Assembly: GCF_008084145.1 (NCBI RefSeq)
Contig: NZ_VSDO01000003.1
Span: forward strand, 558,001-622,000
DNA from: Paenibacillus faecis
Lineage (GTDB): Bacteria; Bacillota; Bacilli; Paenibacillales; Paenibacillaceae
DNA: 64,000 nucleotides
Direction of reading: 5' to 3'
In this document: piece after piece, positions 34,900 to 46,501 of the stretch
Layout of the letters: each line of letters opens with the position of its first letter
Position numbering within the stretch: the stretch's first letter is position 1
Position numbers and translations under genes: made by a program
Notes under the pieces: model-generated
The model's input: the letters and a program-made list of their open reading frames with translations, nothing else
Database searches by the model: none
Told to the model about the DNA's origin: nothing

Positions 34900-35105
34900 G
34901 ATAAGGGCTTTTTGAGGCGTTATTTTGTCGAATTCGTCCCTTCGATGAGAAATAGCGGTCATTTGGGGCCTTATTTTAGGGAAAAGCGGGTCGAAAAACG
35001 ATTTTTGGAATCGCACCAGAGAAATAAGGCCCTTTTTAGCCGCTATTTTCCCCGAAAAAGCGAATTTGGGCGAAATAGCAGCCCAAAACGCCGCTATTAT
35101 AACGG
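34900..35105. repeat. Second four-part inverted repeat element (about 200 bp)
   Basis: AAATAGCGGTCATTT with GGGGCCTTATTT (34950-34976) is an imperfect inverse of AAATAAGGCCC with TTTTTAGCCGCTATTT (35022-35048). The outer GGGCTTTTTGAGGCGTTATTTT (from 34906) is a weaker inverse of the GAAATAGCAGCCC segment with AAAACGCCGCTATTAT near 35072-35100. The layout A-B-B'-A' recalls the 188-bp element, but the sequence is different. Confidence 0.6.
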
Positions 35106-35274
35106 GCGGCAAGTGAGATTGCGGGGTCGGCAACACCATATCAGGTTTAATGCAACGCCAGTGCGCATCTGCAGGAATTTTCGACGAAACCGGCTCGTTT
35201 CTCTAAAATCGCTGGAAATTCCTGCAGATTTGCATCTTTTTCCGCATCCCCTCGGAGATCGGCCTAAATACCTG

Positions 35275-35282
35275 CAGATTTG
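35275..35282. repeat. Target site duplication, left copy
   Basis: CAGATTTG, identical to 36865-36872 across the IS66 element. Confidence 0.93.
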
Positions 35283-35296
35283 GTTACTACTTAGGA

Positions 35297-35327
35297 CTTC
35301 CTGCTTAAGTGCGGGAAGTTTTTTTTT
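35297..35327 (+). terminator. Terminator inside the IS upstream of the transposase
   Basis: CTTCCTGC pairs with GCGGGAAG around TTAAGT and is followed by a run of nine T. It would block read-through from outside promoters into the transposase gene. Confidence 0.7.
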
Positions 35328-35398
35328 CTATAAAAAAGGGTTTATAACTCTTTTGTCAAAAAGGTAAGTTAATCCAATTCATGAGAGGAGCGTCACCC

Positions 35399-36844
35399 AT
35401 GCATCTATCCCCTGAACAAGTCCATGCCATATGCAAGGGCGACCCCGAAATTATCACTGCCTTCAACGCTTTGCTGCAGGTGATCGATCAGCAGGCCAAA
35501 CGTATTGTAGAGTTGGAACAACGCGTTCAGGAACTTGAACGTCAACTCGGTCAAAATAGCAACAATAGCAGCAAGCCGCCTTCTAGCGATGGGTTCCGTA
35601 AAACCAACAATCTCCGGCAATCCGGTGGAAAAAAAGGGGCACCCAAAGGCCATCCCGGGCAGACACTGCGTATGGTGGCACAACCGGATGAAATCCAGAT
35701 TCATCCGCATGCGATCTGCACTTTCTGCCATACGTCTCTGGCAGACATCCCTGCTCAAGGGTATGAAGCCCGGCAAGTCTTCGATCTGCCTCCTGTCAAA
35801 TGGAGCGTCACCGAACATCGGGCCGAAACGAAGTGCTGTCCGTCCTGCAGGACCACAAGTACAGCTGCTTTTCCTGAGCGAGTAAAGGCCCCTGTGCAGT
35901 ACGGTGATACGCTACGGGCTTGGACCAGCTATTTGAGTGTCTACCAATTGCTGCCTTTGGAACGCATTGCTCAGCTTTTCGAAGATTTGACAGATCACGG
36001 TCCGAGTGAGGCTACGCTGCTCTCGCACCTCCAGCAGATGTATACCTCCTTAACTACGCCTGAGCAACAAATCCAACAGCACCTGCTCCGGAGCCCGCTC
36101 ATCCATGCGGATGAGACCGGGTTTCGCGTTAACGGAAGCGGGGTCTGGATGCATACGGCGAGCAATGGCAACTTCACACACCTCACCGTTCACAGTAGCC
36201 GCGGTACCCAAGGAATGGCGGCCGGAGGGATCCTGCCCGCCTATAAAGGTACGGTTGTCCATGATTGCTATGGTCCGTACTTCAACCCAAAGTCGTTTTC
36301 GTTCCGCCACGTTCTGTGCAATGCGCATCTCCTTCGGGAATGTCAGGGCATTACCGAGAACGATAATCACCAATGGTCGGGGGAAATGAAAACATTGCTG
36401 CAAGAAAGTTGGAGCCTGGTGTGCGCCTCCCGCGAATCCGGCAAGCCTCTCCCGGAACTGGTGGTCCAGGAAATCGAGCAGCACTATGACGATATTCTTT
36501 TTCGTGGCAGAGAAGAATGGAGTAAGAACGTCGTTGCCAGGAAAAAGGGCGTACGCGGCAGACAAGCCAAAGGTAAGGCCGGGAATTTAGCAGAGCGGTT
36601 TGAGAAATGGAAATCTGCTATCCTCGCCTTTCTTCGAGATGCCCACGTACCGTTTGACAATAACCAAGCCGAGCGAGATATTCGTATGGTCAAGGTGAAG
36701 ACTAAAATTTCTGGAGCATTCCGCACCGAAGCCGGCGCAGAACATTTCGCCCGTATTCGCGGAGTCATCTCTACCCTCCTCAAACAAAAACGCCCTATCC
36801 TGGAATCGCTCTCTTCCGCTCTTCAGGGCCGTCTCCAATTCTAA
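35399..36844 (+). CDS. tnpC: IS66-family transposase (TnpC)
   Basis: About 481 residues. An N-terminal leucine-rich coiled coil (IVELEQRVQELERQL) is followed by the Ser/Asn-rich NSNNSSKPPSSDG block and a Cys-pair zinc-binding motif (CTFCHTSL ... CCPSC). The DDE catalytic core is intact: Asp in IHADETGFRV, Asp in VVHDCYGPYF, Glu in NNQAERDIRM, and the family C-terminus HFARIRGVISTLLKQ. The frame starts at ATG 35381, but AGAGGAG at 35384-35390 is placed for ATG 35399. It catalyses cut-and-paste-type movement with an 8-bp duplication. Confidence 0.96.
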   Translation: MHLSPEQVHAICKGDPEIITAFNALLQVIDQQAKRIVELEQRVQELERQLGQNSNNSSKPPSSDGFRKTNNLRQSGGKKGAPKGHPGQTLRMVAQPDEIQIHPHAICTFCHTSLADIPAQGYEARQVFDLPPVKWSVTEHRAETKCCPSCRTTSTAAFPERVKAPVQYGDTLRAWTSYLSVYQLLPLERIAQLFEDLTDHGPSEATLLSHLQQMYTSLTTPEQQIQQHLLRSPLIHADETGFRVNGSGVWMHTASNGNFTHLTVHSSRGTQGMAAGGILPAYKGTVVHDCYGPYFNPKSFSFRHVLCNAHLLRECQGITENDNHQWSGEMKTLLQESWSLVCASRESGKPLPELVVQEIEQHYDDILFRGREEWSKNVVARKKGVRGRQAKGKAGNLAERFEKWKSAILAFLRDAHVPFDNNQAERDIRMVKVKTKISGAFRTEAGAEHFARIRGVISTLLKQKRPILESLSSALQGRLQF

Positions 36845-36864
36845 ACTGCTACCTAAGTAGTAAC

Positions 36865-36872
36865 CAGATTTG
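36865..36872. repeat. Target site duplication, right copy
   Basis: CAGATTTG, identical to 35275-35282. Confidence 0.93.
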
Positions 36873-36974
36873 CATCTTTTTGGAGTTGGAAGCTTGGAAG
36901 CACTCTAGGCACCTCTTTGTAGGTGACATATCACTTCGACTAGCCATTAAGCCACCTTTTCCTTTCGTCATACA

Positions 36975-37008
36975 AAAAAATAAGACCGAAACCGAGTTTC
37001 AGCCTTAT
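36975..37008 (-). terminator. Terminator of the GntR regulator gene
   Basis: On the minus strand ATAAGGCTGAAAC pairs with GTTTCGGTCTTAT and is followed by seven T. It begins at the stop codon. Confidence 0.85.
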
Positions 37009-37730
37009 CGTTGCACCGATACAAATGTATTGAATTTCATATATTTGTAGTGGAATCGCATATGGGAAAATTCAAACGGCGTGCCGTTGTCGAGAAAAAA
37101 GACCCCTTCCATGATACCGACGGGTTCGTGTTCCCGCAAGTTCAGCAGTTCCCGGTCTTCCGGCTGGGAAGGCTCCGCGAAAATCGATAGAAAGGACTTG
37201 GTTACGGCCATATTGTGCGCTTCTTCCAAGTAGTTGAAGATCGAGCCTTCGATAATCGTCTGATTCAAATTTTGCACGATTTTGATCGGAATGTAGCCGG
37301 TCTCGATCATAAACGGCTCCTCATCGAACAGGCGCAGGCGAACGATTTTATATACAAAATCATGCGGCTCCAGAAACAAATCGCGCTGCAACTCCTCCGT
37401 TGGCGAGACCACTTCGAAGCTCAGCACTTTGACTTTCGGCTTTTTTCCGTCCATCTGAAAATTGTCCGTCACGCCCAGATTCGAACCTTCGTAATTAAAA
37501 ATCGACTCGTTCTTGAGATACAGCGGATTGATGAAGGTCCCGGAACCGCGCTTCTTAAAAATAATCCCGTCGCTCTCCATCTTCGCCAGCGCCCGTTTCA
37601 CGGAACTGCGGCTCACCCGGTACGTCTCGCTAAGACTCCGCTCGTCCGGTAATCTCAGGTCCGCGTACCTGCCTGCGTGGATGTTCTTTTTCAGGTCATC
37701 GATTAATTGCTTATAGATCAATGGTGGCAT
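37005..37730 (-). CDS. GntR-family (HutC/UTRA) transcriptional regulator
   Basis: 241 residues. The N-terminal winged helix shows YKQLIDDLKKNIHAGRY, LPDERSLSETYRVSRSSVKRALAKMESDGIIFKKRGSGTFI, which is the GntR signature. Residues about 80-240 form a UTRA ligand domain (VYKIVRLRLFDEEPFMIETGYIPI, HMRFHYKYMKF). GAGAGGAGC precedes the ATG. It is flanked by the IS66 element and a convergent-free gap, and no obvious target operon is adjacent, so its effector (often a sugar phosphate or amino-sugar) cannot be inferred. Confidence 0.92.
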   Translation of the reverse strand: MPPLIYKQLIDDLKKNIHAGRYADLRLPDERSLSETYRVSRSSVKRALAKMESDGIIFKKRGSGTFINPLYLKNESIFNYEGSNLGVTDNFQMDGKKPKVKVLSFEVVSPTEELQRDLFLEPHDFVYKIVRLRLFDEEPFMIETGYIPIKIVQNLNQTIIEGSIFNYLEEAHNMAVTKSFLSIFAEPSQPEDRELLNLREHEPVGIMEGVFFLDNGTPFEFSHMRFHYKYMKFNTFVSVQR

Positions 37731-37774
37731 GCTCCTCTCCTTTTCAAGGATACTTCATTAGTTCGGTCAGGAAG

Positions 37775-37804
37775 AAAAACAAACCCGCCCGAATCGGGGC
37801 GGGC
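37775..37804 (-). terminator. Terminator of the TPR-SMI1 gene
   Basis: On the minus strand GCCCGCCCCGATTCGGGCGG folds on itself and is followed by GTTTGTTTTTC. It is 12 bp past the stop codon. Confidence 0.82.
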
Positions 37805-37815
37805 CTGGAGAAACC

Positions 37816-38793
37816 CTACATCGTCCGCTCTTCCTTCAATCCGCGGATAAAGCTCTCGAAATCGGGGGCGAGCCGGGTGATGCGGTTGTCCTCTTTTTTA
37901 TCCACATGAACCACTTCGGGTTCGCGGTCATTTCCGGATTCCCGGTAATCCAGCATTACCACTTCATACGCGGAAGGGCAGTCACAAATGACAACTCCGA
38001 TTTCGGGATATCCCCCTTGCTCGATCAGCGTCCGGCTGCCCGCTTCGCCGCACAGCGAGTGCTTCTTCGTCCGGCCGATGCCCAGAATCCCCGAGATTTC
38101 GATCGCATCCCTGCCGGCACCGGATTCGGTCGGGTCCACCGGGAAAAATCGCTGGCGGGGAACGCCTCCGTTATGCTGTTTCATCATCTCCACGTAGAAG
38201 GCCGGCAGGCGGAAGACCAGCTCTTCCTCCACGGAAGACACCAGTTCGTCCGTCGGCGGCTCGGACACATACTTCTCCAGCGCCTCCGCGCTGTCATCCC
38301 AGAAGCCCGTCGTGTCGATGTCGGCGGCGTCCGGCCGCCCAGCGGCCGCTCGGGCCTCCTCGCTAAACCGGCGCTCCTGCGATCCAGATCCATCCGGCTC
38401 GCCCCCCGGTTCCTCCCCGGGTTCTCCCGCCGACGCGCCCTCGGCAAGCTTGTCCCGGATCCAGCCGAGGAATTCCTGCGTATCCTCATCGCCGGGGTCC
38501 AGCCGGTCCGCAGATTCGAAGGCTCCCAAAGCCTCCTCATACCGCTCCAAATAGTAATAGGCCAGCCCGATGCGGTAATGCCACAGCGGGTCCTCTTGCC
38601 CCTCCTCCGCAACCGTCAAAAACTGATCCACCGCCTCGTCATACCGCTCAAGGTTGTTCAGCGCCCGGCCCAAATGGCTGACCAGGGTGTAGTCTCGTTC
38701 CTCCGTCGGTACCTCCATAATGGCATCGACAATCTTCTCGAACTCGTCCTCTTCGTGCCACGCCTCCAATTGGGCGATCAACTCTTCATGCAT
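37816..38793 (-). CDS. TPR-repeat protein with C-terminal SMI1/KNR4 (SUKH) domain
   Basis: 325 residues. Residues about 30-120 have tetratricopeptide-like repeats (LVSHLGRALNNLERYDEAVDQF, WHYRIGLAYYYLERYEEALGAF, ADRLDPGDEDTQEFLGWI). A low-complexity Gly/Glu/Pro/Asp linker (about 118-160) precedes an SMI1/KNR4 fold: EEELVFRLPAFYVEMMKQHNGGVPRQRFF and IGVVICDCPSAYEVVMLDYRE. SUKH proteins are frequent immunity proteins against polymorphic toxins, but this TPR-containing form is also common as a lone housekeeping-type gene. No toxin gene is next to it. Cytoplasmic. Confidence 0.85.
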   Translation of the reverse strand: MHEELIAQLEAWHEEDEFEKIVDAIMEVPTEERDYTLVSHLGRALNNLERYDEAVDQFLTVAEEGQEDPLWHYRIGLAYYYLERYEEALGAFESADRLDPGDEDTQEFLGWIRDKLAEGASAGEPGEEPGGEPDGSGSQERRFSEEARAAAGRPDAADIDTTGFWDDSAEALEKYVSEPPTDELVSSVEEELVFRLPAFYVEMMKQHNGGVPRQRFFPVDPTESGAGRDAIEISGILGIGRTKKHSLCGEAGSRTLIEQGGYPEIGVVICDCPSAYEVVMLDYRESGNDREPEVVHVDKKEDNRITRLAPDFESFIRGLKEERTM

Positions 38794-38918
38794 TCCCGTT
38801 GCCTCCGTTTCTTCGTTTTAAGTAAATAGCCATACAGTCTGAACTAAACATCCTTCATCAACATCCAACATTGCAGATATCTAACGCCTCCGTAGGGGGC
38901 ACACACTTCACTGCTATA

Positions 38919-39106
38919 TTAACTGGAAAATCTCCCGTTAATATACCGCCTTTGACCCTTGGATCGGATTTAACTGGAAAAAATCCATCTATTTCGCGAT
39001 CCCATTGCCGGTATACGCCATTTCAGACAAATTAGCGGGAGGTTTTCCAACTAATGCGCCTCTGCAGCCGCTTAGGCGCCAAATTAACGTGAGGAATTCC
39101 CGTTAT
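38919..39106. repeat. 188-bp four-palindrome intergenic element, copy 4
   Basis: It begins TTAACTGGA-AAATC-TCCCGTTAA and ends TTAACGTGA-GGAAT-TCCCGTTAT. Middle units TTAACTGGA and TTAGCGGGA (with TCCAACTAA) keep the layout. The length is exactly 188 bp. It lies between two minus-strand genes, and no gene is seen in the 403-bp gap. Confidence 0.85.
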
Positions 39107-39196
39107 TTCAATTAAACCTTTGGCGTTGAGCAAGAGTGTGATCAGAACACTTCCCGTCGATGTCTTTTATGCTAATCAACAGCTCAGCCTTTATGG

Positions 39197-40261
39197 CTAA
39201 TTCTTCTCATCCAACTCCTCTTTCCATTGATCCATATCATAAATGATTTTGAATCTGTTCACAGGGGCGGCATTTTCCTCCAGAGGAGCGTATCCCCCTA
39301 TTCTCATGGAAAGATCCATTACTTGCGGGTGATGGTGCAATTCCTCCAAATGATCCATTATGGCGGATAGTCTGGCTTTCAACGCCAGTTTCCGGGTATC
39401 CCCACCGTTGTTAAGGGTTGAAAGTTCCTCCGCGTCCAACCAAGGATTTTCCTCCAAAAAAGCTGTGCCGCAGGTTAATTCCATCTCCATCACCGGCTCG
39501 AATATCCGCCAATCCGCCTTCTTTAAAGCCGCCACAAGCGACCCTCGGGCTCCCGCAATATAATAATAGTCGCGGAAAAAGCACATCCTGCAATACGTCT
39601 TCATGACTTCAATCCCGCAGTCCGGCAGCGGATATCCCATCGCTACCCCCTCGGTTTGGAGCCTTAAGGCATAGCATTCCAACGATTTCAGGAACAGCCG
39701 GTATCCGAGTTCCAAGCCTTCTTCATCATCCTTATGACAGCAATAACTTACGATCTCTTCATCGGTCACTTTAAATCCGAAGGCATATCCCGCGCCGATC
39801 TCCCGCGGTTTCAGCTCGATCTCCACGCTCGCGTACAAGTCGTTAAGGCTGGTCACTCTGGATGTACCGCCACCAAGCGTCTTATGTATATCCCCGGTGA
39901 ATTCCCTGTACAAGATGCGGGGATCCTTGAGGCTCAGCTTCACACCTTGTCCCTTCATAAAGTCACGGATTCGCTGGAGATGCAAATAGTCATTTCCAAT
40001 AAAAACGATGTCGGTGTACTTCCTTGCCCCATCTTCCGGGAGGTCGAAATGAGCGCCGATCACGACGTCCTTGTCGTGTTCCCAAAGGCGTTTTATGCTG
40101 TCAAGGATCCCGTCCCGTTGTTCGATACTTTGCGGAAATGACAGGGCAGCGCCCAGGTACTTCATGTTCAGATCCGGCAGCAGGCGCCTTTGCTCGTCCA
40201 AATAGGCCGCCGCTCTTTCAAATTGAACCTTGCGTGAATTCCCGCTCAATCCTCGTTCCAT
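39197..40261 (-). CDS. EF-G-like protein lacking the GTPase domain (domains III-V only)
   Basis: 354 residues. There is no G1 P-loop or other GTPase motif. The sequence parallels the second half of translation elongation factor G and Tet(M)-type proteins. A domain III-like stretch (IVFIGNDYLHLQRIRDFM, DPRILYREFTGD) is followed by a domain IV-like stretch (NDLYASVEIELKPREIGAGY, then GVAMGYPLPDCGIEV) and a domain V-like beginning (ALKKADWRIFEPVMEMEL). The last 100 residues are divergent. The resemblance was judged by eye. If right, it could bind the ribosomal A-site region without GTP hydrolysis, or be a repurposed relic. Seven Cys (for example YCCH, YCRMCFF) are unusual. Monocistronic; AGGAGAGG precedes the ATG. 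Confidence 0.62.
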   Translation of the reverse strand: MERGLSGNSRKVQFERAAAYLDEQRRLLPDLNMKYLGAALSFPQSIEQRDGILDSIKRLWEHDKDVVIGAHFDLPEDGARKYTDIVFIGNDYLHLQRIRDFMKGQGVKLSLKDPRILYREFTGDIHKTLGGGTSRVTSLNDLYASVEIELKPREIGAGYAFGFKVTDEEIVSYCCHKDDEEGLELGYRLFLKSLECYALRLQTEGVAMGYPLPDCGIEVMKTYCRMCFFRDYYYIAGARGSLVAALKKADWRIFEPVMEMELTCGTAFLEENPWLDAEELSTLNNGGDTRKLALKARLSAIMDHLEELHHHPQVMDLSMRIGGYAPLEENAAPVNRFKIIYDMDQWKEELDEKN

Positions 40262-43348
<3,087 letters not shown>

Positions 43349-43389
43349 GCTTTTTCCAAAACTCATACAATCGAAAGGATGATGTAAGG

Positions 43390-46300
43390 ATGACGCATTG
43401 GACAAGGTGCAGGAAACCTGCTTCGATCCTGATGACCGTGGTTTTATTCTTTTCCGTTGCAACGACCGGCGTGTTTGGGTTCGGAACGGCTCGGGTTCAG
43501 GCCCAGGAACCGGCTCCCGAACAGACTGAGGCGGCGCTGCAGGCGGCTTCCCCGGAGGAAACGCGGTTTCTCCAGCTGTACAATCAGTTGAAGGATCCGG
43601 ATAACGGGTATTTTTCGCCCGAAGGCATCCCCTACCATTCCGTGGAAACGCTGATGAGCGAAGCTCCCGATTACGGGCATATGACGACCTCGGAGGCTTA
43701 CAGCTACTGGCTGTGGCTCGAGGTGCTGTACGGGCATTATACGGGCGATTGGAGCAAGCTGGAAGCGGCCTGGGATAATATGGAGAAATATATTATTCCG
43801 GTCAATGAGGGCGACGGCAAAGAGGAGCAGCCGACGATGAGTTACTACAATCCGAACAGCCCGGCGACGTACGCGGCGGAGTATTCGCAGCCGGACCGGT
43901 ACCCCAGCCAGCTCAGCGGCCAATACGCGGCGGCAGAGATCCGCTGGACGCCGAGCTCAAGGCCACATATGGAAACAACCAGACTTACCTGATGCATTGG
44001 CTTCTGGACGTGGACAACTGGTACGGATTCGGCAATCTGCTGAACCCCAGCCATACCGCCACCTACGTGAACACGTTCCAACGCGGGGAGCAGGAATCGG
44101 TGTGGGAAGCCATTCCCCATCCTTCGCAGGACGACAAGTCCTTCGGCAAACCCGGCGAGGGCTTCATGACCCTGTTCACCAAGGAGAATCAAGCTCCGGC
44201 GGCGCAATGGCGTTACACCAACGCGACCGACGCCGATGCGCGGGCCGTTCAGGCCATGTATTGGGCGAAGGAGCTCGGCTACGACAATGAGGTTTATTTG
44301 AATAAAGCCGAGAAAATGGGCGATTACCTCCGCTACGGCATGTACGATAAGTACTTTCAGCAAATCGGCAGCGCGGCGGACGGAAGTCCGGCGGCGGGCA
44401 CCGGCAAGAACGCCAGCCACTATCTCATGGCCTGGTATACGGCCTGGGGCGGCGGTCTCGGGCAGTCGGGCAATTGGGCTTGGCGGATCGGGGCCAGCCA
44501 CGCGCACCAAGGATACCAGAACGTGGTGGCTGCCTACGCCCTCTCCGATCCGGACGGCGGGCTGATCCCCGACTCCCCGACAGCCGGGCAGGACTGGGAT
44601 ACCTCGCTGAAGCGGCAGCTGGAATTCTATACCTGGCTGCAATCCGCCGAAGGAGCGATCGCCGGGGGCGCGACGAACAGCTGGGATGGCGCGTACAAAG
44701 CGTATCCGGCGGGAACGAGCACGTTCTACGGTATGGCTTATGACGATGCCCCGGTTTATCATGACCCGCCTTCGAATAACTGGTTCGGCATGCAAGCCTG
44801 GCCGGTGGAACGGATCGCGGAATTGTACTATATCCTGGCCTCGAAGGGGGACACTTCGTCCGAAAACTTCCGCATGGCCAAACAAGTGGTGACCAAGTGG
44901 GTCGACTGGTCGATGGATTATGTATTTGTGGATCAAAAGCCGGTAACCGACGCGGACGGGTACTACCTGGACGAGCAAGGAAACCGCGTGCTCGGCGGAC
45001 AGAATCCGCAAATCGCCACGGTTTCGTCGCCCGGCGACTTCTGGATTCCGAGCAACCTCGAATGGCAGGGCCAGCCGGATACGTGGAACGGCTTCGGCAA
45101 TTACACAGGCAACCCCGGCCTTCACGCCGTAACCAAAAACCCCGGACAAGATACCGGCGTCCTGGGCAGCTATATTAAAGCGTTGACCTTCTTCGCGGCG
45201 GCCACCAAGGCGGAGAACGGCAGCTATACGCCGCTTGGCGGAGAAGCCGAGCAACTGGCCAAATCGCTGCTCGACACGGCTTGGGGGCACAACGACGGCG
45301 TAGGCATTACGAAGCCGGAAGCGCGCGCCGATTACTACCGCTACTTTACGAAGGAAATCTATTTCCCGGCGGGCTGGAGCGGCAAGAGCGGCCAAGGCAA
45401 CACGATCCCGGGAACGAACACGGTTCCTTCCGATCCTGCGAAAGGCGGCAACGGCGTTTACGCCAGTTATTCCGATGTCCGTCCGAACATTAAGAACGAT
45501 CCCGCCTGGTCCTACCTGGAAGACAAATACAACACGTCCTGGAACCCGCAAACGCAGAAGTGGGAGAACGGCGCGCCCGAGTTCACTTACCATCGCTTCT
45601 GGGCCCAGGTCGATATGGCCACGGCCTACGCCGAATACGACCGCTTGATCAACGGCGGCGGTGGCGGCCCGGTCGAGCCGGTAGCCCCCAAAGCTCCCGG
45701 GAATTTGAAAGCGGTTGCCGGGGATGCGCAAGTCTCGTTGACGTGGAGCAAATCTAGCGGCGCCGACAGCTACACCGTGAAGCGGGCGGAAACCAGCGGC
45801 GGCCCTTACACCGACGTTGCCACGATCTCCGAGACGTCCTATGTGGACCTTGATGTCGTCAATGACACGACGTACTACTATGTGGTCGGCGCCGCCAATG
45901 AAGCCGGCAGCAGTCCCGATTCCGTCGAGGTCAGCGCCAAGCCGACAGCCAAGCCGACGCCGGTGGAAGGCGACCTCAAGCTGCAGTACCGCACGAATGA
46001 CACGAATCCCGACGACAACCAGATTCGGGCGCAGTTCCGAATCGTCAACACCGGCGAAGAAAGCGTGGCGCTCAGCGATGTGAAGCTGCGGTATTATTTC
46101 ACGGTCGACGGCGACCAAGCCCAGCAGTTCCACTGCGACTATGCAGTCATCGGCAGCGGCAAGGTCACCGGCACCTTCGTGAAACTGAATGAAAGCAAAG
46201 ACGGCGCGGACTATTACCTGGAGGTCGGCTTCACATCCGATGCGGGAACGCTGGCGCCGGGTGCGGACACCGGCGATATCCAGGTACGCTTCAACAAAGC

Positions 46301-46424
46301 CGATTGGTCCAACTACAGCGAAGCGGATGATTTCTCATATGATGGAACCAAAACCGCTTATGCGGATTGGGAGCGCGTTCCGCTGTATTTGAACGGCGGC
46401 CTGGTTTGGGGGCTTGAGCCTTAA
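43390..46424 (+). pseudogene. GH48 reducing-end cellobiohydrolase with fibronectin III and CBM3, interrupted by one frameshift
   Basis: The first frame (43390-43992) has a signal peptide ([20 protein letters not shown]) and the GH48 start: [20 protein letters not shown] and [18 protein letters not shown] with the catalytic acid Glu102. It ends wrongly after [13 protein letters not shown]. In the second frame the expected continuation [20 protein letters not shown] leads into MHWLLDVDNWYGFGN and runs to 46424. A single G appears to be missing near 43931-43934 (GCGGCGGCAGAG). The rest is full length: catalytic domain, fibronectin III (APGNLKAVAGDAQVSLTWS) and CBM3 (LKLQYRTNDTNPDDNQ). The reading frame is otherwise clean, so this is either a sequencing error or a very recent mutation. 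It follows the GH9 gene by 41 bp; the two enzymes act together on crystalline cellulose. Confidence 0.9.
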
Positions 46425-46437
46425 GCCGCCGCTTACG

Positions 46438-46483
46438 GAAAAAGCAAGAGGGTCATCCGTCGGGATGACCCTCTTTGCTTTTT
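46438..46483. terminator. Bidirectional terminator of the cellulase operon
   Basis: AAAAAGCAAGAGGGTCATCC pairs with GGGATGACCCTC and the following TTTGCTTTTT around GTC. It is shared with the convergent lipoprotein gene. Confidence 0.93.
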
Positions 46484-46501
46484 AATAAACCATGCTGCTT
46501 G

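Larger units (their letters stand above)
34502..35282. other. Long intergenic region with three kinds of repeats
   Basis: Nothing coding is supported. It contains a 9-bp tandem repeat (34671-34724), a four-part inverted repeat element (about 34900-35105), and an inverted pair ATCTGCAGGAATTT/AAATTCCTGCAGAT (35167-35180 and 35216-35229) followed by another CCTGCAGATTTG at 35271, into which the IS66 element inserted. Confidence 0.7.
35283..36864 (+). mobile_element. IS66-family insertion sequence, single-gene (ISBst12-like) form, intact
   Basis: The ends are perfect 13-bp inverted repeats, GTTACTACTTAGG (35283-35295) and CCTAAGTAGTAAC (36852-36864). They are flanked by an 8-bp direct repeat CAGATTTG (35275-35282 and 36865-36872), the duplication size known for IS66. 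The length is 1582 bp with only the tnpC-like gene and no tnpA/tnpB. The intact ends, perfect duplication and intact transposase frame indicate a recent insertion. It landed in a repeated CCTGCAGATTTGCATCTTTTT-type sequence. Confidence 0.95.

Noticed and set aside
37816-38793. Toxin-immunity locus around the SMI1/KNR4 protein
   Set aside because: No toxin, WXG/LXG or secretion gene is adjacent to this protein or to the SUKH-like one at 54361-55035.
43845-46133. 762-codon frame antisense to the GH48 gene
   Set aside because: Shadow of a high-GC coding strand; the sense frame encodes clear GH48, Fn3 and CBM3 domains. The same applies to long antisense frames at 16566-17939, 25533-27014, 32137-34239 and 28096-28944.
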